Part shown: piece after piece, positions 1 to 8,118 of the stretch
Position numbering within the stretch: position 1 is the first letter of the stretch
How the letters are laid out: every line of letters begins with the position of its first letter
NCBI RefSeq assembly: GCF_001894865.1
Contig: NZ_BCXA01000024.1
Span: 1 to 64,000, forward strand
Origin: Rhodococcus maanshanensis NBRC 100610
Lineage (GTDB): Bacteria > Actinomycetota > Actinomycetes > Mycobacteriales > Mycobacteriaceae
DNA: 64,000 bases
Direction of reading: 5' to 3'
Notes under the pieces: generated by a model
The model's database searches: none
What the model was told of the DNA's origin: nothing
What the model saw: the letters and a program-made list of their open reading frames with translations, nothing else
Program-made: the position numbers and the translations under genes

Positions 1-2
1 CC

Positions 3-419
3 AACTATCGGGTGTCGTTCTTCTACGACCTGGCCAAGGCCGCGGTCAGCCGGATGGCGTTCGCGCTTGCCCACGAGCTGGGCCCGCGCGGTGCGACCGC
101 GGTCCTGGTCACGCCTGGCTGGCTGCGGTCGGAGATGATGCTGGACAACTTCGGTGTCACCGAGTCGAATTGGCGCGACGCCACCGAGCGGATCCCGCAT
201 TTCGCCATCTCGGAGAGCCCGACCTATGTGGGCCGGGCTGTGGCGGCACTCGCGCAGGATCCCGACGTCGCGCGCTGGAACGGCCAGTCGCTCTCCAGCG
301 GGCAGTTGGCGCGGGAGTACGGCTTCACCGATCTCGACGGCAGCAGACCCGATGCGTGGCGTTACCTGGTCGAGGTCCAGGACCCAGGCAAACCGGCCGA
401 CACCACCGGGTATCGCTGA
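3..419 (+). CDS. SDR family oxidoreductase, C-terminal part (5' end outside window)
   Basis: The reading frame is open from the window edge, so the gene begins upstream. The visible part starts just before a YxxxK catalytic motif (Y-D-L-A-K), the proton-relay Tyr/Lys pair of short-chain dehydrogenases. It continues with the usual substrate-loop region (PGWLRSEMM) and a C-terminal helix. The Rossmann fold and the catalytic Ser would lie upstream. An internal GTG at 12 is unlikely to be the start because the YxxxK motif would then sit at the N-terminus. The substrate cannot be told from this fragment. The stop lies 4 bases from the end of the convergent accD3. Confidence 0.8.
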   Translation, partial: NYRVSFFYDLAKAAVSRMAFALAHELGPRGATAVLVTPGWLRSEMMLDNFGVTESNWRDATERIPHFAISESPTYVGRAVAALAQDPDVARWNGQSLSSGQLAREYGFTDLDGSRPDAWRYLVEVQDPGKPADTTGYR

Positions 420-423
420 CGGA

Positions 424-1917
424 TCAGCGCGGCAGCCCCAGATTCCGGTAGCGCGCGATCCTGGCCGCGTACCGATCAGCGGCTGGCTGATCGACCAGGC
501 CGTACAGCTCCCTGGCGATGGCCTCGCCGACCCGCTTGGAGAACCCGATCGGCTCGTCCGCCGCGTCCGGTGATTCCGGGATGATCGCGTCGATGATGCC
601 GTCGCGCAGCAGGTCCAGCGAGCGGATGCCCTGAGCGGCGGCCATCTGCGGCGCGTGCGTGGTGTCGCGGTGCACGATGGCGCTCGCGCCCTCAGGGGGA
701 AGCGGTGCGAGCCAACCGTTCTGCGCGGACAACACCCGGTCCGCGGGCAGCAGCGCGAGGGCGCCGCCGCCGGTGCCCTGCCCGAGCAGCACCGACACGG
801 TGGCCGTGTCGAGGGTGACCAGGTCCGCCAGGCAGCGCGCGATCTCCGGGGCGAGGCCCTTCTCCTCGGCCTCCTTCGACAGCGAGGCGCCGAGCGTGTC
901 GATGACCAGCACCAGTGGGATCCGCAGTTCCTCGGCGAGTTTCATCGCCCGCCTCGCCTCGCGGAGCGCGGCCGGTCCCATCGTGTGTGCCGGGGACTGA
1001 CCGCTGCGGTCCTGGCCGAACAGCACGCACGGCGCGCCCCGGAACCGCGCCAGCGACACCAGAACGGTCTTGTCCGCCTCGCCCTGCCCGGTGCCGCTGA
1101 GCGGGATCTGCTCGGTGGCCGCGTACCGCAGCAGCTGCCGGATACCGGGCCGGTCGGCCCGGCGCGAGAGCATCACCGACTGCCATGCGGGCACGTCCGG
1201 GATGTGGGCGGGCTCGGGATTCGGGTCCTGCCACTGCCCGGTCTCGCCGGTCATCACCCGCAACGCGCGATGAACGAGGTGCCGCAACCAGTGCGGCGAC
1301 ACCACACCGTCGATGACCCCGCTGTTGTAGAGGTTCTCGGCGGTCTGCACGCCCTCGGGGAACTTCTCGCCGTACAGCGCCTGGTAGACCCGAGGACCGA
1401 GGAAACCGATCAACGCGCCCGGCTCGGCGATCGTGACGTGCCCGAGCGAACCCCAGGAGGCGAACACCCCGCCGGTCGTCGGGTTGCGCAGGTACACCAG
1501 GTACGGCAGGTGCGCGGCCTTGTGCACGGTGACCGCCGCCGCGATCTTGATCATCTGCACGAAGGCGAGGGTGCCCTCCTGCATCCGGGTGCCGCCCGAC
1601 GTCGGGGACGCCAGCAGCGGCAGACCCTCGGCGGTCGCCCGCTCGATCGCGGTGACTATCCGCTCGGCGGCGGCGACGCCGATGGACCCCGCGAGGAAGC
1701 CGAACTCACAGGCGATCACCGCGACCCGGCGACCCCTGACGGTTCCGACACCGGTGATCACGGACTCGTCGAGGCCGGTCTTGGCGGCGGCCGCGTCGAG
1801 GTCCGCGCGATACGAGCTGTTGGCCTCGACCGGCACCGGCGGCCGGTCCCAGGGCTCGAAGCTCCCGGCATCGAGTACCAGGTCCAGGATCTGCTGGGCC
1901 GACAGGCGCACGGTCAT
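424..1917 (-). CDS. accD3: Acyl-CoA carboxylase carboxyltransferase, AccD3-like
   Basis: The 497-residue protein has a carboxyltransferase fold of the acetyl/propionyl-CoA carboxylase type. The N-terminal half carries the glycine-rich acyl-CoA site (SPTSGGTRMQEG, NPTTGGVFASWG) and the second half holds a further carboxyltransferase-like region. In this family the enzyme transfers carboxyl from biotin to an acyl-CoA in the cytoplasm. The length is almost the same as M. tuberculosis AccD3 (Rv0904c, about 495 aa), and the genome order towards echA6, the Rv0906-like gene and ctpE supports that name, although here about 15 kb of other genes intervene before echA6. No biotin-carrier gene is nearby. 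The ATG start at 1917 gives a normal-length protein. Confidence 0.82.
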   Translation of the reverse strand: MTVRLSAQQILDLVLDAGSFEPWDRPPVPVEANSSYRADLDAAAAKTGLDESVITGVGTVRGRRVAVIACEFGFLAGSIGVAAAERIVTAIERATAEGLPLLASPTSGGTRMQEGTLAFVQMIKIAAAVTVHKAAHLPYLVYLRNPTTGGVFASWGSLGHVTIAEPGALIGFLGPRVYQALYGEKFPEGVQTAENLYNSGVIDGVVSPHWLRHLVHRALRVMTGETGQWQDPNPEPAHIPDVPAWQSVMLSRRADRPGIRQLLRYAATEQIPLSGTGQGEADKTVLVSLARFRGAPCVLFGQDRSGQSPAHTMGPAALREARRAMKLAEELRIPLVLVIDTLGASLSKEAEEKGLAPEIARCLADLVTLDTATVSVLLGQGTGGGALALLPADRVLSAQNGWLAPLPPEGASAIVHRDTTHAPQMAAAQGIRSLDLLRDGIIDAIIPESPDAADEPIGFSKRVGEAIARELYGLVDQPAADRYAARIARYRNLGLPR

Positions 1918-1926
1918 GGCCCGACC

Positions 1927-3150
1927 CTATCGGCCGAACGCCTCGCGCCAGGACACCGTCTTGCCGACCCGCAGGATCGAGCGCTGGTAGATCTTCGCGG
2001 CGACGAGCGAGAGCGCCGCGGTCACCGCGATCATCAGCACGATGGTGCCGATCACCTGCGCCGGGTCGGTCACCCCGGCCGCGATCCGCAGCGGCATCAG
2101 GATCGCAGAGAACGGCGGGATCCAGCTCAGCACGTTGCTCAGGGTGCCGTCCGGGTTGCCGACCGCGGAGAAGGCGGAGAAGAACATCGCCATGATCAGC
2201 AGCATCAGTGGCATCGTCGTGGAGTTCACGTCCTCCTGGCGCGAGACCATCGAGCCTGCCGCGGCGTAGAGCACCGCGAAGAACGTGAAGCCCAGGACGA
2301 ACCAGCCGAGGGTGCCGACGAACACGCCGATCGCCGTGCCGGTGACGGTCAGGACCCCGGTGGCGAGTCCGGCGCCGACCCCGGCGACGCCATATGCGGT
2401 CAGCTGCACCAGCCCGACCGCGCCGATGCCGATGACCTTGCCCCACAACAGTTGCAGCGGGCGCAGGGTCGACAGCAGCAGCTCGACCACCCGGCTGGAC
2501 TTCTCCTCGACGACGCCCATCGCGACGTACATGCCGAAGCCGAGGATCTGCATGTACAGCAGGGTCACCGCCGCGATGGACATCGCGATGCGCTGGCCCT
2601 CCTCCGGGTCGGGCGGATCGATCGCCTCGACGGTGACCACGGCCGCGCCGATGTCCGCACTCAGCTGCGCGACGTCCACGCCCTGGGCCGTCAGTGCCCG
2701 CTGCTGTGCCTGGCCGGTGACCGCGATGTCGATGACGGTGCGGAGCGCGGCGTCGATCTCGGATTCGGTGACCGCGGTGGCGGATCCGTCCGGATTCGGG
2801 ATGAGGGCCACGTCCAGGTCGCCGCTGCCGACGCGATCTCGGGCGGTCTGTTCGTCGGGGATCTCGGACACCTCCACGGGCGTGCCCACCTGCTCTCCCG
2901 CGGTCACAAGGACGGGGGACAACGACTGGTCCCCGACCAGTCCGATGGCGGCGCGGTCGGCGTCGTCGCCGCCGGAGAAGATCGAGTACCCGACGATGCC
3001 GCCGACGATGGCGATCAGGATGACCACGTTGCTGATCAGGAAGCTCTTCTTGCGGACCTGGGTGAGGAACTCGCGCTTGGCGACCAGGCGTACTGCGCGG
3101 GCGGTCGACAGTGTCTTCTGGTCGTTCCGCAGGCTCCACTCCCTGGTCAT
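1927..3150 (-). CDS. ABC-2 type transporter permease (NatB-like)
   Basis: About 407 residues. There is one membrane segment near the N-terminus (SFLISNVVILIAIVGGIVGY), a long extracytoplasmic domain of roughly 150 residues, and then about five membrane segments. This is the topology of NatB/ABC-2 export permeases. The start is the ATG at 3150, which overlaps the ATPase stop as ATGA, so translation is coupled. With the ATPase it should form an exporter; the substrate is unknown, but the NatAB family includes sodium and peptide exporters. Confidence 0.85.
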   Translation of the reverse strand: MTREWSLRNDQKTLSTARAVRLVAKREFLTQVRKKSFLISNVVILIAIVGGIVGYSIFSGGDDADRAAIGLVGDQSLSPVLVTAGEQVGTPVEVSEIPDEQTARDRVGSGDLDVALIPNPDGSATAVTESEIDAALRTVIDIAVTGQAQQRALTAQGVDVAQLSADIGAAVVTVEAIDPPDPEEGQRIAMSIAAVTLLYMQILGFGMYVAMGVVEEKSSRVVELLLSTLRPLQLLWGKVIGIGAVGLVQLTAYGVAGVGAGLATGVLTVTGTAIGVFVGTLGWFVLGFTFFAVLYAAAGSMVSRQEDVNSTTMPLMLLIMAMFFSAFSAVGNPDGTLSNVLSWIPPFSAILMPLRIAAGVTDPAQVIGTIVLMIAVTAALSLVAAKIYQRSILRVGKTVSWREAFGR

Positions 3151-4049
3151 GCCGCGACCACCTCTCGGAACAGTTCGGTGAGGGACGGGCGGTGCAACGA
3201 GAACTCGTGTACCGGGCCGGTTTTCAGGGCGGCGGCGAGGATCGCCTGGTCGTCCGCGCCTGGCTCGAGCGTGAGCACGGTGCGCCCGTCGGTGTGACTG
3301 ACCGCGCTCACCCCGGCCAGGTGCTGTGCCCAGTCCGCGCCCGCACCGGGGGCGTGGACGACGAGCTGGGCACTCTCGCCGCCGCGGAGTTCGTCGACGG
3401 TGCCGATCGCGCGCATCTTGCCGTGCTTGATGATGCCGACGCGGTCGCACAGTCGCTGCACCAGGTCGAGCTGGTGGCTGGAGAAGATCACCGGCACCCC
3501 GGTCTTCGCCTTCTCGATCAGCACGTCGCTCATCACGTCCACCGCGACCGGGTCGAGCCCGGAGAACGGCTCGTCCAGGACCAGCACCGCCGGGTCGTGC
3601 ACCAGCGCCGCGGCCAACTGGACCCGCTGCTGGTTGCCCAGGCTCAGTGAGTCCACGGTGTCACCGATGCGTTCGGCGATGCCGAGCCGCTCGGTCCAGC
3701 GGGTCACCGCCGACCTCGCCTCGGTGCGTGAGAGTCCGTGCAGTTCGGCGAGATACGAGAGCTGGGCGCCGACCTTCATCTTCGGGTACAGGCCACGCTC
3801 CTCGGGCATGTATCCGATGGTGCGGCGCACGTCCAGGTCGACGGGTCGGCCGCCGAGCCGCACCTCGCCGGAATCGGCGGACAGCACCCCGAGCGCGATC
3901 CGCATGGTGGTGGTCTTGCCGGCGCCGTTGCTGCCGACGAATCCGAAGATCTCGCCGGGGCGCACCTCGAAGCTGAGGTCGTCGAGCGCGACCACGTCGC
4001 CGTAGCGCTTGGAGATGCGGTCGATGGTGAGGGTGTGGCTGTCGGTCAC
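3147..4049 (-). CDS. ABC transporter ATP-binding protein (NatA-like)
   Basis: The 300-residue nucleotide-binding subunit has Walker A (GSNGAGKTT) near residue 40, a signature region (LSLGNQQRVQLAAAL), Walker B (VLVLDEP) and the H-loop (FSSHQ). The C-terminal extension of about 80 residues is typical of ABC-2 exporter ATPases. The start is taken as the GTG at 4049, which overlaps the upstream stop as GTGA. A longer open frame reaches back to 4529, but that part has no family similarity and lies inside the upstream membrane gene. Confidence 0.9.
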   Translation of the reverse strand: MTDSHTLTIDRISKRYGDVVALDDLSFEVRPGEIFGFVGSNGAGKTTTMRIALGVLSADSGEVRLGGRPVDLDVRRTIGYMPEERGLYPKMKVGAQLSYLAELHGLSRTEARSAVTRWTERLGIAERIGDTVDSLSLGNQQRVQLAAALVHDPAVLVLDEPFSGLDPVAVDVMSDVLIEKAKTGVPVIFSSHQLDLVQRLCDRVGIIKHGKMRAIGTVDELRGGESAQLVVHAPGAGADWAQHLAGVSAVSHTDGRTVLTLEPGADDQAILAAALKTGPVHEFSLHRPSLTELFREVVAA

Positions 4050-4600
4050 GCTGCCTCCATGGGGAATTCGTCGGACTCGGGATCGGGATCGGGGCGGCTC
4101 CAGGCCAGGATCATCGCGGGGGAGCAGCCGCCGATCATCAGCGTGGTGAGGGTGAGCAGCCCGCCGGTGTAGGCCATCGTGGTGTGGCTTCCCTCGGTGG
4201 CCACGCTGCCGACGATCAGGTAGATCACCGGGATCATCACCAGCGACTGGGTGATGCTCAGGCCGGTGGAGCGGGCCGCGTTCTGCTGCTGCACCTCCCA
4301 CTCGTCGAGGGTCCCGGACGGCGCGTCGCCGAGGCGGCCGGAGACGATCTGCAGCGAGGTCCAGATGGGGAAGAACAGCAGGCAGGCGGGCAGCCACAGC
4401 AGCGGGCCGCGCTCGAAGAAATGGCAGAGCACGCCGACCGTGAGCATGAAGGCGAAGGTCGCGGCGAGCGCGATCACCAGGATTCGGCGGCGGTGCCGGG
4501 TACGCCAGCCGGGCAGCATGTGCCGCCACTTCTCGGAGTTCGCGAGGAACCTCCTGGCCCGGTGCGCCTGATAGCGCTCGACGAGGTTCAGCTCAGGCAT
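4046..4600 (-). CDS. Membrane protein of the XRE/ABC operon
   Basis: This 184-residue protein has about four hydrophobic segments and a charged N-terminal cytoplasmic stretch rich in Arg. It is not recognised as a named family. It lies between an XRE regulator (8-base overlap) and the ABC ATPase (4-base overlap), so it belongs to the same transcription unit. Small integral proteins in this position often act as accessory subunits of such transporters; that role is inference. Confidence 0.75.
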   Translation of the reverse strand: MPELNLVERYQAHRARRFLANSEKWRHMLPGWRTRHRRRILVIALAATFAFMLTVGVLCHFFERGPLLWLPACLLFFPIWTSLQIVSGRLGDAPSGTLDEWEVQQQNAARSTGLSITQSLVMIPVIYLIVGSVATEGSHTTMAYTGGLLTLTTLMIGGCSPAMILAWSRPDPDPESDEFPMEAA

Positions 4601-4880
4601 CTCGGTTCACTCCTGACTCGCGTGGTCGGTAGAGCTCGGTGGACAGCGGGGTGAACTCGGTCCGCGAGAACACCGCCTCGATCGGCAGGCCGAACACCTC
4701 GCAGATCCGCATCGCCAGGTCGAGGCTCGGGAAGTGGTCGCCGCGTTCGAGCGCGCCGACGGTCTGCGGGTTCACCTCGATCAGTTCCGCCAGCCGGGCC
4801 CTGCTCAGCGAGCGCTCGGCCCGCAGCACCGCGATGCGGTTGAAGATGGGGCGCGATTCGCCGCGTCGTACCGGGCTCAT
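4593..4880 (-). CDS. XRE-family helix-turn-helix regulator
   Basis: The 95-residue protein has one HTH_3 domain at about residues 14-68 (LSRARLAELIEVNPQTVGAL as the DNA-reading part). It resembles the short Cro-like regulators that precede small membrane/ABC operons in actinobacteria and Firmicutes. It is the first gene of the operon running down to 1927 and probably regulates that operon. An imperfect palindrome lies just upstream of its start at 4890-4907. Confidence 0.88.
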   Translation of the reverse strand: MSPVRRGESRPIFNRIAVLRAERSLSRARLAELIEVNPQTVGALERGDHFPSLDLAMRICEVFGLPIEAVFSRTEFTPLSTELYRPRESGVNRDA

Positions 4881-4889
4881 GCATCAGAT

Positions 4890-4907
4890 TGTTGGGAAAA
4901 CACAACA
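4890..4907. promoter_or_regulatory. Candidate operator upstream of the XRE regulator
   Basis: TGTTG and CAACA half-sites are separated by 8 bases, in an AT-richer patch 10 bases upstream of the XRE start codon. The position suits autoregulation by the XRE protein. This is based on symmetry and position only. Confidence 0.35.
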
Positions 4908-4968
4908 GTCTGTCAAGTAGTTCCTATGGTCGGAGAACGAGTCCTACTCGATGTAGTACGGTTCGCCC

Positions 4969-5520
4969 ATGCGCGTCGGCCCAGGTGAGAAGCTCTCTCG
5001 CCGTGTGCGCTGCGCGTCCGTCGGCTCGACCACCGCGGCCGTGGCCGTCGCAGCGCACGGCGCGGGCGGTGGCGGACTGCCGGCCGGGTCCACCCTCATG
5101 CTCCTCGTCGGCTTCTCCGCGGTGCTGGTCGCCGTGATGGCCGCAGTCCCCGCGCTTCGCCGCGGGGGGCCCGCTCTGGTCCCGATCCTGGCGGTCGGGC
5201 AGCTCGGCGCCCACACCACGCTGGCGTTCGGCGGCGCCCACCACGCGGACATGGCCGCGGGTCCGATCGGCGGCCTGAGCGCGCAGATGCTCGCCGCGCA
5301 CGCCCTCGCGATCGGCGTCTGCGCCGCGCTCATCGCGGCGGCGGAACGGATCGGGCCGCGCACCGAGGCCGCGCTGCGCGCGGTCGTCGCCGCACTCGTC
5401 GTCGCCATCCCCGTCCTCGAACGACCCCGCAGCTGGCGGCCCGTCGCCGAGGTGCACCCGCTCGTGTCCGCGCTCTGCCGCGTATCGGTCTCGCGGCGCG
5501 GCCCACCGCTTTTCGTCTGA
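4969..5520 (+). CDS. Integral membrane protein, putative copper-locus partner
   Basis: The 183-residue protein has about four hydrophobic helices rich in Ala and Val, and a His-rich loop (AFGGAHHADMAAGP) between helices. The family is not recognised by name. Similar small membrane proteins occur beside PepSY/CopC genes in actinobacteria. The gene lies about 100 bases upstream of the PepSY gene on the same strand, so a role in copper or heme handling is plausible but inferred. The start is an ATG at 4969 with no clear ribosome-binding site. Confidence 0.65.
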   Translation: MRVGPGEKLSRRVRCASVGSTTAAVAVAAHGAGGGGLPAGSTLMLLVGFSAVLVAVMAAVPALRRGGPALVPILAVGQLGAHTTLAFGGAHHADMAAGPIGGLSAQMLAAHALAIGVCAALIAAAERIGPRTEAALRAVVAALVVAIPVLERPRSWRPVAEVHPLVSALCRVSVSRRGPPLFV

Positions 5521-5627
5521 TCACACCTCACCCCACCGCGTAACCACGGCCGTCTCGGCCGGGGCGCGGTCTCTCGCGGTTCCCATGGGTCCCGCGCACC
5601 CAAAGTCTGATCGACGAAAGCGATGTC

Positions 5628-7028
5628 ATGACCATCACCACCGAACCCGGTGTGCCCAAATCCTCGCCGCCGGGCACCGAATCCTCGGCGCTGCGCAAGC
5701 TCCTGCTGCGGCTGCACTTCTACGCCGGCGTGTTCGTCGGCCCGTTCCTCCTGGTCGCGGCCCTCACGGGATTCGTGTACGCGTTCGCGCCGACGCTGGA
5801 GAAGCTCGTCTACGGGAGCTACCTCGAGGCGCCCGCGACGGATCACCCGCTGCCGGCGTCCGAGCAGCTACGGGCCGCGCTCGACGGCCGCGACCCGTCC
5901 GCGGTCCTGTCGTTGCAGACCGCCGAGGCGGGCGGGTCGACCCGCGTGGTGTTCGACGACCCCGGCGTCGGCTCGGGGGAGACGACGGTGTTCGTCGACC
6001 CGGGCAGCGGCAAGGTGCTCGGCGCGCTGGCGACGGACTCAGGGGACCTGCCGCTGCGGGCCTGGCTGTCGGCCCTGCACAAGAACCTGCACCTGGGTGA
6101 GGTCGGCAACCTCTACAGCGAGATGGCCGCGTCCTGGCTCGGCGTGATCGTGCTCGCCGGCCTCTACCTGTGGTGGGCGAAGTACCGCCGCGACCGCGCG
6201 AACGGCCGGGGCCGGTTGCTGACGGTTGACCGGTCGCTGACCGGCCGCAGGAGCACGCTGAACTGGCACGGGGTCGTCGGTGCCTGCGCGGCGCTCGGGT
6301 TGATCTTCCTCTCGATCACCGGGCTGACCTGGTCGGACAACGCGGGCAAGAACGTGAAGACGCTCCGCACGGAGATGAGCTGGACCACCCCGAAACTGGA
6401 CACCGCGATCGGGGCGGCCCCTGCGGCACCCGCCGGCGAGCACACCGGCCACGGCGCCCCGGCCGCCCCGGTCGCCGACGGCGCGCCGGTGGACCCGTCG
6501 GCCGTGGACGGCGTGTTGGCCGTCGCACGGGACCACGGCCTGACCGGATCGCTGTCCGCGACGATCCCGGCCAGCGCCGCGAAGGCGTGGACGGTGAAGG
6601 AGGCCGCGACCGGGGGCGATTCGATCGCGGTCGACGGCGCGACGATGCAGGTCACCGACGAGCTCCGATTCGCGGACTGGCCGCTGGCCGCCAAGCTCAC
6701 CTCGTGGGGGATCGCAGGCCACATGGGCACCCTCTTCGGGATCGCCAACCAGCTGCTGCTCGCGGCACTGGCGCTCGCACTGATCACGCTGATCGTGGGC
6801 GGCTACCGGATGTGGTGGCAGCGACGTCCCCGTCGCTCGGAGGGCTTCGCGCTCGGCACCGTGCCGCGCCGCGGCGCCCTGCGGCGGCTGCCATGGCCCG
6901 CGATCGGTGGCATCGCGGTGGTCGCGGTTGCCGTCGGCATCTTCGTGCCACTGCTCGGCCTCTCGCTGCTCGGCTTCCTGATCGTGGACGTATTGCTGGG
7001 GCTGCGTTCGAGGTGGCAACCGGCATGA
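5628..7028 (+). CDS. PepSY-TM domain membrane protein
   Basis: The 466-residue protein has the PepSY-associated TM layout: an N-terminal RLHFYAGVFVGPFLLVAALTG helix, an extracytoplasmic PepSY-like region around residues 85-140, a conserved LHKNLHLGEVG stretch, further TM helices (SWLGVIVLAGLYLWW; HGVVGACAALGLIFLSITGL), a second extracytoplasmic region with a His-rich segment (EHTGHGAP), and two or three C-terminal helices. Members of this family sit in iron, heme or copper loci, often as reductase-like or carrier components. It overlaps copC by 4 bases (ATGA) and leads a four-gene operon with copC, PCu(A)C and a Dyp peroxidase. Confidence 0.88.
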   Translation: MTITTEPGVPKSSPPGTESSALRKLLLRLHFYAGVFVGPFLLVAALTGFVYAFAPTLEKLVYGSYLEAPATDHPLPASEQLRAALDGRDPSAVLSLQTAEAGGSTRVVFDDPGVGSGETTVFVDPGSGKVLGALATDSGDLPLRAWLSALHKNLHLGEVGNLYSEMAASWLGVIVLAGLYLWWAKYRRDRANGRGRLLTVDRSLTGRRSTLNWHGVVGACAALGLIFLSITGLTWSDNAGKNVKTLRTEMSWTTPKLDTAIGAAPAAPAGEHTGHGAPAAPVADGAPVDPSAVDGVLAVARDHGLTGSLSATIPASAAKAWTVKEAATGGDSIAVDGATMQVTDELRFADWPLAAKLTSWGIAGHMGTLFGIANQLLLAALALALITLIVGGYRMWWQRRPRRSEGFALGTVPRRGALRRLPWPAIGGIAVVAVAVGIFVPLLGLSLLGFLIVDVLLGLRSRWQPA

Positions 7029-7597
7029 GGCGGGCGGCGATCGCCCTGCTGCTGGCCCTAAGCGCGGTCGTGCTCACCGCACCCGTGGCGTCGGCGCACT
7101 CCGAGCTGCTGTCCACGTCTCCCGCTCGGGACGGCGTGCTGGCGGAACCGCCAACCGAGGTGGTGCTGACCTTCTCCACAGCGGTGCAGTCGACCGGTGC
7201 CGCGGTCGTGGTCACCACCGCCGACGGGACCCGTCTCGACGACGGCCCGGTCACGCGCGACGGCGCCAGGATGATCCAGCGGGTGAAGGCCGGCTCCGGG
7301 GCCGTGGACGTCCGCTGGCGGGCGGTGTCCGAGGACGGGCACCAGCTCACCGGGACCTTCGGCTACCAGGTGGGCGCGCCCTCCGGGGACTCGGCCGCCG
7401 CGACGACGCCTGCGCCGGTATCGGCTGCGCAGGCGCCCGCCGAGCGGCCGCCTGCCGCGGAATCATCGCCGCTGTACCGCCGCCTGCTCGGGCCGGCCGC
7501 CCTGGTGATCGCCGGGCTCGTGCTCGCGATCGTCGCGTGGCGCTCCGGAAAGCACTCCAAGACAAACGAACCCGTATCGAAGGAACCTCAATCATGA
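7025..7597 (+). CDS. copC: CopC domain copper-resistance protein, membrane-anchored
   Basis: The 190-residue protein has a signal peptide ending ...VASA and a mature N-terminal His (HSELLSTSPARDG), the usual CopC copper ligand. A second conserved His lies in EDGHQLTG. A Pro/Ala-rich linker leads to one C-terminal TM helix and a basic tail, so it is anchored on the outside of the membrane. It should bind copper in the cell envelope. ATGA overlaps on both sides show operon membership. The start at 7025 is fixed by the signal peptide and the overlap. Confidence 0.9.
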   Translation: MRRAAIALLLALSAVVLTAPVASAHSELLSTSPARDGVLAEPPTEVVLTFSTAVQSTGAAVVVTTADGTRLDDGPVTRDGARMIQRVKAGSGAVDVRWRAVSEDGHQLTGTFGYQVGAPSGDSAAATTPAPVSAAQAPAERPPAAESSPLYRRLLGPAALVIAGLVLAIVAWRSGKHSKTNEPVSKEPQS

Positions 7598-8118
7598 GCA
7601 ACAACCTTTTCTCTCGCCGGCGGATGCTGGCCGCGGGCGCCGCACTGTCCATGGGACTCGCCCTCGCCAGCTGCTCGTCGGACTCCGACAACGCGGCCGA
7701 GAGCGCGCGGCCGGCGGCCGAGTCGGTGACCCTGACCGAGTCCTGGGTGAAGGCGGCCGACAGCGGGATGACCGCCGCCTTCGGCACCCTCGTCAATGAA
7801 TCGGGGACCGAAGCGACCCTGGTCTCGGTGAGCAGCCCGATCTCGCCTGCCGTCGAGGTGCACGAGATGGCGATGGGCCCCGACGGGGCGATGGTGATGC
7901 GGAAGAAGGAGGGCGGGGTGTCCATCCCCGCCTCGGGTACGCACAAGCTCGAGCCAGGGGCGGACCACATCATGTTCCTCCGCCTGCCCGCTCCTGTGAA
8001 GGCGGGCACCGACGTGCCGCTGACGCTCACCTTCGGTGACGGGTCCACCTCCGAGACCACGGTCCAGGTAAGGGATTTCACCGGGGCCAACGAGAGCTAC
8101 GAAGGGAATCATGGCTGA
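7594..8118 (+). CDS. PCu(A)C-type copper chaperone lipoprotein
   Basis: The 174-residue protein has a twin-Arg-like start (SRRRML) and a lipobox (LALASC), so it is a lipid-anchored exported protein. The PCu(A)C domain shows the His/Met copper site: an HEMAM segment, a downstream MVM/MRKKEGG segment, and H-I-M in the ADHIMFL motif. The family loads Cu(I) onto CuA/CuB centres of cytochrome oxidase. The start at 7594 overlaps the copC stop. An upstream in-frame extension into copC is ignored. Confidence 0.92.
   Translation: MSNNLFSRRRMLAAGAALSMGLALASCSSDSDNAAESARPAAESVTLTESWVKAADSGMTAAFGTLVNESGTEATLVSVSSPISPAVEVHEMAMGPDGAMVMRKKEGGVSIPASGTHKLEPGADHIMFLRLPAPVKAGTDVPLTLTFGDGSTSETTVQVRDFTGANESYEGNHG

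Noticed and set aside
655-3297. 880-codon open frame on the + strand
   Set aside because: It is antisense to accD3 and the ABC permease and its translation is repetitive Arg/Gly/Asp/His; open only because of high GC.
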